DNA from: JAQGMO01 sp050954505 | GTDB lineage: Bacteria > Pseudomonadota > Gammaproteobacteria > Burkholderiales > Burkholderiaceae_D | Direction: 5' to 3' | Length of the DNA: 29,943 nucleotides | Assembly (NCBI GenBank): GCA_050954505.1 | Contig: JBPBPY010000072.1 | Coordinates: 1 to 29,943, forward strand | Part shown: piece by piece, positions 7,473 to 16,070 of the stretch | Position numbering within the stretch: position 1 is the first letter of the stretch | How the letters are laid out: every line of letters starts with the position of its first letter | The notes under the pieces: generated by a model | What the model saw: the letters and a program-made list of their open reading frames with translations, nothing else | Told to the model about the DNA's origin: nothing | The model's database searches: none | Translations under genes and position numbers: made by a program

Positions 7473-10217
7473 ATGTTCCCCAAGACTTCATTGAATTTTC
7501 CCAGAACCCCTGCAAATCCGTCCGCAACCGACACCCAGGCCACTTCGTCGCCGCAGCTTCCGGATGTGCAACAGCGGCAGCACGCCTCCGGTGGCCATGC
7601 CGCAGCACGGAGCCGGGAATCCAGTGTGTCGCGCCAGTTGCAGCAACTGGTTGTGGCAGAAACACCTGCCCTGGCACTGCAAAAAATGACGATACAGCGC
7701 AATGTGTTGAGCGCCCGATTGACGCAAAGCTGGCAAACGCTCACCGGGGAGGTCATTGCCACGCTGCAGTGCCAACTTGGCCAACTGCCGGTGGAACAAG
7801 GGTTGACCATGCATAGGGAACATGCGCTTTCCATGCAAACACTGATCGATGACGCCTACGCAGCGTACCAGGCAAGCATGGCCGAGCTGGGCGCGTCGAG
7901 CCAGACGCTGCAGGCAGCTTGTGCACGACAGGTCACCAGCCTTCCAGCCGATGCAGCGGCGAAGGCAGCACTGCTGGCGTCGATGGCGGACATTACGCAA
8001 CGCCATGAGCAGGAACAGCAATGGGCCGGCGAAGTCATCCTGAACTTTGCTTCGGGTGTGCTGGAGACCATACGAATGATCGAATCGATCCCCGCTTACC
8101 TCGACGTGCAAAAGCAATTGCAAGACTTGCGCGATGATCCTGATGGCGAAGAAGCGCTGGCTGGCCGGACCCAGGCGCTGCGCGACGTTTTGGCAGACGA
8201 ATTCCAGAAGCTGGATATGGCGCAGCAAAACCTGGGCAAGGTCTTTTCCTTCATCGATGGTCACCGCAAGCGCTGCAGAAAAGATTTATTCAGTCAGGAA
8301 TTCCAGCTCATCGCCTTTCATGGTGGGCGACGGCCAATACGCTTCGGTCGCGATCTGGTCGTGACCAGCGCCGAACTGCTGCTCGATGTGGCCCAAGCCA
8401 GATCGAGTTTTCGCATGATCGACTTCCAGGTTCAGGCGGTGCAGGAAGGCGAGATCATCGATGAATTCCTGAACAATGTACGAGAGGCAGAGCTTACTTC
8501 GCTAGCCACTCACCTTGACGACGCTGGCGGCGCGCGCGAAAAGGTATTGGAATTGCTTGCCTTGAACCAGAGTGGAATGATCTCGGGCCAGGCCTTGCGA
8601 AGTACCTTCAGCGAAGGCCTGGCCATGTTCAATGAATGCCGTATGACGTTCAAGAACCTGAATACGGATAACACACTGGAACGGTTCGATTCCGTCTCGA
8701 CGCATTTCTCCGACCAGTTGCTCGCCGATGCTTCCGCCATGATGGAGTTCTGTGCCAATCAACTCGAACTGGCCATGCTGGGCTTGCATGATGGCCAGCC
8801 AGGCATGCATGACACCCAGCGCCTGCATGCACGCTTTGTCAATGATCTGCGCCGGGCGTCAAAAGTGTTCCATGAATGCTGTCCAAATACGCGTATCAGC
8901 AAAATGGCGGAGCACATCCACGACAAGAGTCCCTTGCACGTGGCGCTCATCCAACATTTGAAAAACCGTTTTGAAGACTTCAGCAGCCAGCTTTCCTGCA
9001 TTCGTGACGTGGTCTGGCAAACCTGCCAGGACAAGGATGATTTGATGCAGGCATTTTATTTCGACGGCCTGGAAAAGCTCGAGCAGGTGCTTGACGACTC
9101 CAGGGAATCGATCTTCCTGGTACTGCAGGCCAGCAAGCAGATGAAGCTCGACAAGGACATCAAACAGCAGGCCATCGCGCACTTCAATACCTGCTACGAA
9201 TCGCCCGCCGAGAAAAAACTGAGCGCAAGAAAGCGCGAGATGGAACTCGATCTGCTCATCGAAGCCGAGCAATTGGCTGCGGCGAGCCAGCAGGCCTCGA
9301 CAGTAACCGCGGCTGCGCCGAAAAAATCGGCCAAGTCGAGGAAAGCGTCCAGTGGTTCGAAAAGCACTGCCGGCAAAAGCGCGCCGGCTGCGAGCCAGAA
9401 TCATGATGCGGCAAAGACGCTTCGCGCCAACATCCTGCAAATGGAAAACAGCCTGCCGGAACAAATTCGCTGGTTTTCCATGCAGTGTGACGAGGCACTT
9501 CATCTGGTGAAAACCTTTCCCCAGCTAAGTCCGCTGAACATCGAACAGGACCTGGAATGGGCCGCAAGTTATCTGCATACCGCCTTGCAAAAAGCCGAGC
9601 ATGGCAAGGCCTTGTACGACAAACTGGCCGCGCTGGCAAACACACCGTTGTCGGCGGCAGAACAACAAAATCAGCAGCACTACCAAGAGCAGATCAATGG
9701 ACTGCACCGCAGGCAAACCGAGCTGCTTGCTTTGAAGTCCAAACCAGTGCTGCGCGCCAGGGAGGCATTTGCCAAGGCACCTTCGCTGGAACTGTTTTTT
9801 TACCTGCATGAAAAAGGACAGTTCGCACGCTCGCCTTACCAGGGCCGGGGCTTTTCGCAGTCGGCCGTCTCCTATTGGGGAAAGCCGAGGGAATTCCCGG
9901 ACTGGGTCGAAGAACGCGATCTGCGGCTGGTCCCCTGGGCAGGCAATCAAGCTGGCCAGGGCCGCTCGCTAGCCTATCCCCATTTTCACTACGATAAGAA
10001 TGGCGAGCTTTCCAGCATTTTCCTCAAGCTGACCGACGATGCGCAGCGCTACCGTGCATACTCGGATGGGCAGGCCACCTATCATGGGCTGGTCGATAGT
10101 GGCCGTGGCGGAAAACTTGGCGAGGATGGAAAAAAATTCGTCCAGATGATCAATCAGCATCTGCTGCCGCAGCATGCGGTGCCATTGAAAGTCAAGCGGC
10201 CAACGCTGTCTTCATGA
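7473..10217 (+). CDS. Large protein of unknown fold, candidate type III effector
   Basis: Protein of 914 residues from ATG 7473, or 927 from ATG 7434. I prefer 7473 because 7434 lies within the hrp box and has no well-placed Shine-Dalgarno; 7473 has only a weak GGTG. No family is recognised. The N-terminus (MFPKTSLNFPRTPANPSATDTQ...) is Ser/Pro/Gln/Thr rich without a signal peptide or membrane segment, as expected of a type III substrate. Most of the body is long helices with coiled-coil character. A basic Lys/Ser/Ala linker (about 610-645) precedes a distinct C-terminal region (about 765-914) rich in aromatic and Gly residues, with an H-x-H pair (PHFHYDKNG, H837 and H839), YHGLVDSGRGGKLGEDG and a FVQMINQHLLPQH helix. 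It resembles a small catalytic or toxin-like module, but that is a guess. The gene converges with the ShET2-like gene, 68 bp away. Confidence 0.8.
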   Translation: MFPKTSLNFPRTPANPSATDTQATSSPQLPDVQQRQHASGGHAAARSRESSVSRQLQQLVVAETPALALQKMTIQRNVLSARLTQSWQTLTGEVIATLQCQLGQLPVEQGLTMHREHALSMQTLIDDAYAAYQASMAELGASSQTLQAACARQVTSLPADAAAKAALLASMADITQRHEQEQQWAGEVILNFASGVLETIRMIESIPAYLDVQKQLQDLRDDPDGEEALAGRTQALRDVLADEFQKLDMAQQNLGKVFSFIDGHRKRCRKDLFSQEFQLIAFHGGRRPIRFGRDLVVTSAELLLDVAQARSSFRMIDFQVQAVQEGEIIDEFLNNVREAELTSLATHLDDAGGAREKVLELLALNQSGMISGQALRSTFSEGLAMFNECRMTFKNLNTDNTLERFDSVSTHFSDQLLADASAMMEFCANQLELAMLGLHDGQPGMHDTQRLHARFVNDLRRASKVFHECCPNTRISKMAEHIHDKSPLHVALIQHLKNRFEDFSSQLSCIRDVVWQTCQDKDDLMQAFYFDGLEKLEQVLDDSRESIFLVLQASKQMKLDKDIKQQAIAHFNTCYESPAEKKLSARKREMELDLLIEAEQLAAASQQASTVTAAAPKKSAKSRKASSGSKSTAGKSAPAASQNHDAAKTLRANILQMENSLPEQIRWFSMQCDEALHLVKTFPQLSPLNIEQDLEWAASYLHTALQKAEHGKALYDKLAALANTPLSAAEQQNQQHYQEQINGLHRRQTELLALKSKPVLRAREAFAKAPSLELFFYLHEKGQFARSPYQGRGFSQSAVSYWGKPREFPDWVEERDLRLVPWAGNQAGQGRSLAYPHFHYDKNGELSSIFLKLTDDAQRYRAYSDGQATYHGLVDSGRGGKLGEDGKKFVQMINQHLLPQHAVPLKVKRPTLSS

Positions 10218-10285
10218 ACCAGTGTGGCACCGGCATGGCAGCCTGTACCGACCGGTGTGACGCTGCGCTGCGGCACCTCAACGCA

Positions 10286-12799
10286 TCAACGCCGGCCGGC
10301 CCTGGCATCGAGCAGCGCTTCGGTGCGTTGCATGGCTTGATGAAATTCCGGGAAGCGTTGCCTGACATGGATGTAGTAGGTCATTCTGACACGGGCGCCA
10401 CCCGCGTTGACGCCATGGCTGGCGCGTAGCTGTTGCAGCAAAGCCGAGCACTCTTGCGCCCGCAGCTCAGGCAGCAATTGCTGCACCAGCTTCAGGAAGC
10501 TCGATGCCGACGCGATGGCCTCTGGCGTATTGCGCGAAATGCAGGTGCGCAGCGCCGATCCGGCCGCCAGGGCCAGCAACTGCACTTTCTCTTCTGCTGA
10601 GAATAACGGCAACAGGGCACACATGCCAGCGGCCATGTCCGCATACCCTCGTGAACGGTCATTGAGGCAATCCATCGGCAGCTTCAGCAGATTTGCGGCC
10701 AGTTGCTGCCTGAGCTGTGCGCGTTGCGGCGCAGCCAGCAAATCGGTATCGAGCAAGCGCAGGCAGGTCTGCACTTGTATGGCCAGGCCCAGCCTGGCCC
10801 CATGGTAGAGCGCGGAATTTCCCTTGCTGTCGGCTGAATACAGCAATTCGATGCGTGCATCCGCTGGCACCAGCGCCAGGAGCTCGCCATACAAGGTGAT
10901 TTTTTTCGGCTCCAGGTTGAGCATGATGTTGGCCAGCAGCGTCATGTCGTGCCCGGTGTCACGGCCCAGAATGCGTTCATGGCACAACTGCCAATCGTGC
11001 GCAGGTATCAGCTGCAGTAATTTCGCGCTCGCGCCGATCATTGGCAAATGCCTGGTCTCGAACGCTTCATGCAGCATGTCGGGCGGCAGCAATTGTGCAT
11101 ATCTTTGCGGCGGCAGCAGAGCCATCAACTCGCCGAAAGCGGCAATTGCATCGTCACGGCCCAGGTCGATCGCGTTGATCAGCGCAGTGTCCCGACCCTG
11201 GTCGAAAGTCAGGGTTGCCATTTGCTCGGCTTCCGGGCGCCTGGCAAACGTATCCTTGAAGCGTCGTATGTCGCCGGCGAAGCCGCACTCCATCAGGTAC
11301 CAGAACACCGTGCCATCGATGTGCTCGTCAGGTATGCAGCTGCTCAACAAACGGTTGGCGAGCGCACGTTCGAGCGGCACCGAATTCGGCTCCTGCACAA
11401 ACGCCACCGACACACCGGTGGGTTCGGGATAGTACGACAGCATGCTTTCCCGGTCCAGGAAGGCCGATAGATCCTGGTACGCAAAGGTTTGCAGATCAGG
11501 CCCGGCACAGCGGATCTGGGTGTTAGTGTCATTTGGATCGTCCAGCTTCACGACAAACCGCTGGCTGGCGCGGTTGCCGGCTTGACTGTCCGACTTGGCG
11601 CCCGAATTGACGCTCGAATTGACGCCCGACTTGATGCGCAGCGCAAAATTCATGACATGGCCGCGCGAACAAAAGCTCACCACGCGCGTTTCCAGACTGT
11701 GCTGCGCCATGGCGGTAAATTGGCCGGCAATGAACTCGCCAAAGTCGCGGTTGAAGAACAAATGTGTTTCAGTTGCGCCATTTGTCATCGGCACGAAATC
11801 TTCGGTATATTTGCCGCCCAGCAGCCGGGTACGGCTGGAGAGCTTGTACACATCGCCGAGCTCGGCCTTGGCTTGGGGGTGGGCCAGGCGTTGCCTGACC
11901 CGATGCATCGACCAGTCTGCGCAATGCAGCTCGTGCTGGCCATTCACCGAGAGTGGCATGCCATATTTCGGCGGGAAGTGTGGCTTCGTCTTCATCACTG
12001 CCCTCACGCCCGCATCGGTGGAGCGCTCCTGGCCATTTTCCAGCAAACGAAATTCCCTGGTCGCCATCGACGGCAAAAGCAGGATCGCACGCTGGATGTC
12101 GAGCTGGCCATGGCGCAAAGCGTCGCGCCACGCGCTGGCAATGGTTCTGCCGACTATCCTCTGTTCGAGCAATGCCGACGCATCGCTGAAGCGCCATTCG
12201 CGCAAAGCCTGGTCCAGGAGGGAGGCACTGGCAACGCAAGCAGACTGGCCGGGATAAAGCAAGGCATGGCATCGCGCCTGTTCCAGCAGCTTGCGCATGT
12301 GTTCGTCGGTGCAGGGTCTGCGCAGTTGCAGTGGATTTGCGCCACGGCGCAAGGCATACGCAGCGGCTTCATGTTCATTGAGCTCCACCGCCAGTTCCAG
12401 CATGTGCCAGGCACTTGGCGAGAGAATCCGGAACAGTTTCTGCTTGATGCCGGCAGGACAATCCTGCAGCCGGCAGGCATGAACCAGCAAGGCATGCACT
12501 GCGGCTCTGGCGCCGGCGAGGTCGGCGGTGAAACTGCTGCGGTGCTGCGCCAGCAGCAGTTCGGTGCGCTGCTCATTGCGCTGCGAAATGGCCTGTTTCA
12601 GTTCCGCAAACCAGGCCGGATGGGTGGCCGTTGACGGCACCGCGATCGATGGCGAGGATGTATGGATAGCGGAGATGCGCGGCACAGTACCAGGATTTTC
12701 CCGTTGATTGAAACAGCTTCTGCAGCGCTTGGGCGGTACAGCTGTAAATACCGGCTGCAGGGCAAAAGAGGGCAGGGCAGGAATGGCAGGCCGGGGCAC
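10286..12799 (-). CDS. ShET2/OspD/EspL-family effector, probable cysteine protease
   Basis: Protein of 837 residues. The central part resembles the ShET2 N-terminal family (Shigella OspD2/OspD3/SenA, EPEC EspL), type III effectors of which EspL and OspD3 are cysteine proteases that cut host necroptosis proteins. From memory of those sequences, ELHCADWS aligns with the NLNC nucleophile block, FCSRGHVMNFALRIKSG with STSNHNMALGLKIKET, and FVVKLDDPNDTNTQIR with FVIQLYDPNHTATHLR. This places a triad at C293, H381 and D421 (or D420). Blocks like AIAAFGELM and ITLYGELLALVP resemble the C-terminal YGELL helical repeats of OspD3. About 270 extra N-terminal residues, Pro/Ser rich at first, precede the core. 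GTG 12799 directly follows an in-frame stop and lies about 30 nt from the predicted HrpL start; GTG 12685 is an alternative. A perfect hrp box precedes the gene. Confidence 0.85.
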   Translation of the reverse strand: MPRPAIPALPSFALQPVFTAVPPKRCRSCFNQRENPGTVPRISAIHTSSPSIAVPSTATHPAWFAELKQAISQRNEQRTELLLAQHRSSFTADLAGARAAVHALLVHACRLQDCPAGIKQKLFRILSPSAWHMLELAVELNEHEAAAYALRRGANPLQLRRPCTDEHMRKLLEQARCHALLYPGQSACVASASLLDQALREWRFSDASALLEQRIVGRTIASAWRDALRHGQLDIQRAILLLPSMATREFRLLENGQERSTDAGVRAVMKTKPHFPPKYGMPLSVNGQHELHCADWSMHRVRQRLAHPQAKAELGDVYKLSSRTRLLGGKYTEDFVPMTNGATETHLFFNRDFGEFIAGQFTAMAQHSLETRVVSFCSRGHVMNFALRIKSGVNSSVNSGAKSDSQAGNRASQRFVVKLDDPNDTNTQIRCAGPDLQTFAYQDLSAFLDRESMLSYYPEPTGVSVAFVQEPNSVPLERALANRLLSSCIPDEHIDGTVFWYLMECGFAGDIRRFKDTFARRPEAEQMATLTFDQGRDTALINAIDLGRDDAIAAFGELMALLPPQRYAQLLPPDMLHEAFETRHLPMIGASAKLLQLIPAHDWQLCHERILGRDTGHDMTLLANIMLNLEPKKITLYGELLALVPADARIELLYSADSKGNSALYHGARLGLAIQVQTCLRLLDTDLLAAPQRAQLRQQLAANLLKLPMDCLNDRSRGYADMAAGMCALLPLFSAEEKVQLLALAAGSALRTCISRNTPEAIASASSFLKLVQQLLPELRAQECSALLQQLRASHGVNAGGARVRMTYYIHVRQRFPEFHQAMQRTEALLDARAGRR
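11576..11635 (-). repeat. Five 12-bp in-frame repeats within the ShET2-like gene
   Basis: On the plus strand the units GCCGGCTTGACT, GTCCGACTTGGC, GCCCGAATTGAC, GCTCGAATTGAC and GCCCGACTTGAT lie end to end. They encode roughly SGVN-SSVN-SGAK-SDSQ-AGN (about residues 391-410), a polar loop placed between the proposed catalytic His381 and Asp421. OspD3 has only a short turn there, so the loop appears to have grown by tandem duplication. Confidence 0.75.
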
Positions 12800-12833
12800 T
12801 CAGCCAGACCTGTGCCTCGCCGGCGCCTGGCTG

Positions 12834-12862
12834 TGTGTGGCTGTTCCAGTCAGATTGGTTCC
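12834..12862 (-). promoter_or_regulatory. Perfect hrp box (HrpL-dependent promoter) before the ShET2-like gene
   Basis: Read on the minus strand: GGAACC (12862-12857), 16 nt, CCACACA (12840-12834). All 11 fixed positions of GGAACC-N15/16-CCACNNA match. It lies 35-63 bp upstream of GTG 12799, in the gap after the stop of the upstream membrane-protein gene. HrpL is the extracytoplasmic-function sigma factor of group-1 Hrp type III systems. Confidence 0.8.
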
Positions 12863-12897
12863 ATGGACCGCATCGAGGCCGGTGGAAACAGCTCGAT

Positions 12898-13620
12898 TCA
12901 ATAACTGTAGTCGGTTTCTTCGATGGCTTCTTCGGCCAGCAGGATCAGCATTGCGGCCCGCATGGGGAAATTCTGGATGAAGACAAACAAGGCGAACAGG
13001 ATGACGGCGAAGGTGTTGAGCGTGGAAAGCAGGAAGGACTCGAACGTCAAGCCACCATGGATGAAATAAAAACCAAAGAAGCCGAATGCGCCGAGCAGGC
13101 AGAAATAGCCGATGACCTGGTTATACCAGTAGCTGGTTTTTTCCAGCAGCGTAAACGGCCTGACATAAGCCATGCCCTGTTCGGTCACTTCAATGTAGGG
13201 CAACGCGCGCCGTATCATGGTCCAGCTGACGACGTCGGCGGTACGCCGGTGCAGCTTGACCAGTGCCTGGCGCATCGGCATCTTGGCATTGACCCCTGTC
13301 GCAAAGCGGAAATATTGGGCATCGCGATAGTCGCGCAAAATTTCCAGCGTGTCGACATCGGCAATTTCTTGCTTGGAAAGATAGCTGTCAAGCAGGTCGA
13401 GCCTGCCCTTGGTGCGTTTTTCAAACAGGCCGAACAGGTAGAACAGATTGGTATTCAAGACAAACCAGAAAAAAATCGGCACGATCACCAGCAAATTGGG
13501 ACTCTGCAGCAGTGTCGACATTGCCTCGACCAGCGAGGGTGAATGGGTTACAGTTTCAACTGCCGTTTTTATGAATTGCACATTGGTTCCCCTGAAAACA
13601 GGAAGTTTATCAGTTGACAT
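12898..13620 (-). CDS. Small membrane protein of unknown function
   Basis: Protein of 240 residues from ATG 13620. That ATG lacks a Shine-Dalgarno; GTG 13581 (227 residues) has AGGGGA seven bases upstream and is a good alternative. Three hydrophobic segments are visible: one near the N-terminus (LLVIVPIFFWFVLNTNLFYLFGLF) and two close together near the C-terminus (YFCLLGAFGFFGFYFI and FAVILFALFVFIQNF). Between them is a charged cytoplasmic-type region with helices (DLLDSYLSKQEIADVDTLEILRDYRDAQ). I recognise no family. It ends 98 bp before the ShET2-like gene on the same strand, but the hrp box in that gap suggests the downstream gene has its own promoter. It lacks the small acidic character of a type III chaperone. 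Confidence 0.7.
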   Translation of the reverse strand: MSTDKLPVFRGTNVQFIKTAVETVTHSPSLVEAMSTLLQSPNLLVIVPIFFWFVLNTNLFYLFGLFEKRTKGRLDLLDSYLSKQEIADVDTLEILRDYRDAQYFRFATGVNAKMPMRQALVKLHRRTADVVSWTMIRRALPYIEVTEQGMAYVRPFTLLEKTSYWYNQVIGYFCLLGAFGFFGFYFIHGGLTFESFLLSTLNTFAVILFALFVFIQNFPMRAAMLILLAEEAIEETDYSY

Positions 13621-13947
13621 GAAGTTTGATACTGACAGGTAAGACGATGCCCGCTTTTTGGTATCGATTGGCGCCGCCGAAAACCGAAAAATCGGTCTCT
13701 GATCACAGGGCGCAACGCAGGCTGGCATGATTTCCCAAGAGATCTTCAGCGCTTGTGATTTGTCATTACATACAACACTTGATGATGTAAATTCAACATC
13801 CATTTGTTGAAACTTGATGAAGCAAAAACAATTTGTTTCCTAAAAGTTCTGTGCTCTGTGTGCTCCACGTTGCCTGACAAAACCACTTTTTTTGCGCATT
13901 GCCACTGCATTTCAGGGTACTGCACCAACCAACAGGATTTCAACGCC
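13621..13947. other. Divergent intergenic region upstream of the S9 peptidase gene
   Basis: About 327 bp between divergently read genes. The section around 13755-13860 is AT-rich compared with its surroundings and probably contains the peptidase promoter; a short inverted repeat GATGT-N7-ACATC lies there. Reading frames on both strands run through parts of it as extensions of the flanking genes, but they carry no conserved sequence. No confident -35/-10 pair or RNA gene was found. Confidence 0.4.
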
Positions 13948-15915
13948 ATGCGTACCCCTTTCACGGTCGATGACCTCTATCTGCATCACAAAGCCAGCAA
14001 CATTGTCATCTCACCCGATGGTGCGCACATCGCTTGCACCTTCCGTTCAGTGGACAAGGCCGAAGACAGCTACCGCCATGCCCTCTGGACCATGCCGCTC
14101 GATGGCGGTGCGCCGCAGCAGATCGATCAGGGTGGCGGCAACGCCGATACCAGCCCGCGCTGGTCGCCCGATGGCAAGACGCTGGGCTTTCTTTCCATCC
14201 GCAGTGGATCAGTCCAGGTGCATACCATAACGCAGGTCGACGGCCAGTTGAGTGCAAACGTGCAGCAAGTCGGCAACGTTGCCGGCGGCGTCTCCGATTT
14301 TGCCTGGTCAGCCGATGGCACATGGATGGTCTTCAATACCGGCATGACGGTGGATCCGGGCTTGCGTGGCAAGCGCGCCGCCGATGTGACAGGACGCAAA
14401 ACCTCCGCTGTAGAAGTAGCCTGGAAGCTGCCCTACAAGGCCGACGGCGTCGGCTACCTGCTGGGCCGCGAGATGCGCATGTTCCGCCTCGATGTGGGCA
14501 CCGGCGAGCATGTCGAACTGAGCAACGGCGCCTGTGACGTGCTTGGTTTCGATGTCTCGCCCGACAGCCGGCAGATTGCCTATTCGCGCACGCGCGCCGG
14601 GCGCTTTGCCCACTGCACCGAACTCTGGATTTGCGATGCCATGGGCCAGCAGCACCGTCCATTGGCGCAGCACCAGGCCACCGTTGCCACTCCGGTCTGG
14701 TCGCCCGATGGCAAATGGATTGCCTTTACTGGCGCTGCGGTGGAAGGGGCCGGACCGATCACGCTGTGGCTGTATGAACTGGCCAGCAATCAGGTCAGCG
14801 AATTCAAGCCGGGCATCGAAGTGGCTGCAGCGACGGCTCCCCATTGGTCGGCAGACGGCCAGCACCTGATCTTCAACCAGGCCCTGCGTGGCCGCCATCA
14901 GTTGGTCATCGCCAGCCTGCAAAACCGCAGCATTGAAGTCCTGGCGGCAGGCGATCGCCAGTTCGGCGCCTTTGCCGTCCATGACGACAAACTGGTCTAC
15001 AGCGTCGACAGCCCGGTGCTGCCCAGCGAGGTGTGGCTGGCCAGTGTGCGCGAGGCCGGCGAGCGCCAGCTGACCGACATGAATCCATGGTGGCGCGAGC
15101 GCACCGAGCTGAAGGCGGAAATGCGCAGCTTCGATGTCCCTGACGGCAGCGGCGGCATCGAATCCATCGAAGGCTGGCTGCTGCGCGCAGCCGACGCCGA
15201 CGCTGCCGGCCCGCTGCTCAATGACATGCATGGCGGACCAGCGGCGTATGCATTGCTGGACTTCGACAGCAACGTGTTCTGGCAAGCCTTGTGCTGCCAG
15301 GGCTGGAGTGTGCTGGCCTTGAATGCGGTTGGTTCTTCCAGCTACGGCAGCGAGTTTGCCGAGCGCCTGACCGGACAGTGGGGCAAGCTCGATCTGCCGC
15401 AGCATCTGGCAGCCATCGAATCGTTGCAGCAGGAAGGCATCTGCGACGACCGTTTGGCGGTCTCCGGCAAATCCTATGGTGGTTTTTTGAGCGCCTGGAC
15501 CATCGGCCACACTAGCACCTTCAAGGCTGCCGTGGTCATGGCCCCGGTGGGCAACATCGAAGCCCACTACGGCACTTCCGACGGCGGCTACTATGCCGAC
15601 CCGTTCTATCTCGGCACGGCACCGGCCTTCGACCGCGACAAGGCGCGCAGCAATTCACCGGTGCAGTATGTGGAGCAGTCCACCACGCCAACGCTGTTCA
15701 TGCATGGCAAGGACGATGAGCGCTGCCCGCGTAGCCAGTCGGAAGAACTGTTTGTCGGCATGATGCGCGCCGGTGAAACGCCGACGGAGCTGGTGCTGTA
15801 TCCGGGCGAGGGACACGGGTTTCTGGGGCAGGGCAAACCGGCGTGCAGGGCCGATGCAGCAGCGCGGATCATCGACTGGGTTCAGGCCCATGTCTGCAAG
15901 GACGAGATGCAGTAA
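13948..15915 (+). CDS. S9-family prolyl oligopeptidase / acylaminoacyl-peptidase-like serine peptidase
   Basis: Protein of 655 residues from ATG 13948, which follows AGGA at about 10 nt. The frame is open 48 codons further up, but those residues are not family-like. The first ~390 residues form a beta-propeller with PD40/WD40-like SPDG repeats (VISPDGAHIACTF, RWSPDGKTLGFLS, VWSPDGKWIAFTG, HWSADGQHLIFN). The C-terminal alpha/beta hydrolase domain has Ser509 in GKSYGGFLSAW, Asp590 in HGKDDERCP and His623 in PGEGHGFLG, a complete catalytic triad. The oxyanion-side segment NDMHGGPAAY is present. Members cut short peptides or acylated N-terminal residues in the cytoplasm. There is no signal peptide. 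The gene stands alone, divergent from the small membrane protein and convergent with dnaE2. Confidence 0.94.
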   Translation: MRTPFTVDDLYLHHKASNIVISPDGAHIACTFRSVDKAEDSYRHALWTMPLDGGAPQQIDQGGGNADTSPRWSPDGKTLGFLSIRSGSVQVHTITQVDGQLSANVQQVGNVAGGVSDFAWSADGTWMVFNTGMTVDPGLRGKRAADVTGRKTSAVEVAWKLPYKADGVGYLLGREMRMFRLDVGTGEHVELSNGACDVLGFDVSPDSRQIAYSRTRAGRFAHCTELWICDAMGQQHRPLAQHQATVATPVWSPDGKWIAFTGAAVEGAGPITLWLYELASNQVSEFKPGIEVAAATAPHWSADGQHLIFNQALRGRHQLVIASLQNRSIEVLAAGDRQFGAFAVHDDKLVYSVDSPVLPSEVWLASVREAGERQLTDMNPWWRERTELKAEMRSFDVPDGSGGIESIEGWLLRAADADAAGPLLNDMHGGPAAYALLDFDSNVFWQALCCQGWSVLALNAVGSSSYGSEFAERLTGQWGKLDLPQHLAAIESLQQEGICDDRLAVSGKSYGGFLSAWTIGHTSTFKAAVVMAPVGNIEAHYGTSDGGYYADPFYLGTAPAFDRDKARSNSPVQYVEQSTTPTLFMHGKDDERCPRSQSEELFVGMMRAGETPTELVLYPGEGHGFLGQGKPACRADAAARIIDWVQAHVCKDEMQ

Positions 15916-16010
15916 CCACAGCGGCTGCCATGAAGTGACTCCACCGGCCTGTTCTGCAAGGCAGCACCTGCTGTCTTTACGGAGCGGCCGCTTTGGATCT
16001 GCAAAACCGC

Positions 16011-16035
16011 AAGTGCCGAACAGTCATCGGCACTT
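16011..16035 (-). terminator. Probable terminator of the imu operon
   Basis: AAGTGCCGA, a 7-nt loop and TCGGCACTT form a perfect 9-bp stem between the convergent S9 peptidase and dnaE2 genes. Read on the minus strand, the stem is followed within a few bases by TTTT, so it better suits termination of dnaE2. The T tract is short and offset, making this a moderate call. Confidence 0.45.
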
Positions 16036-16070
16036 CAAAACTCCAATGGCCGAATGCGCCCCGCACAACG

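Noticed and set aside
11489..12634. 381-codon plus-strand frame opposite the ShET2-like gene
   Set aside because: Composition is that of a frame shadow, and the minus-strand gene has the promoter and protein-family evidence.
13560..13600. Third hrp box at GGGGAACC near 13583-13590 (minus strand)
   Set aside because: GGAACC is present, but nothing like CCACNNA follows at 15-17 nt; the AGGGGA part looks like a ribosome-binding site for GTG 13581.
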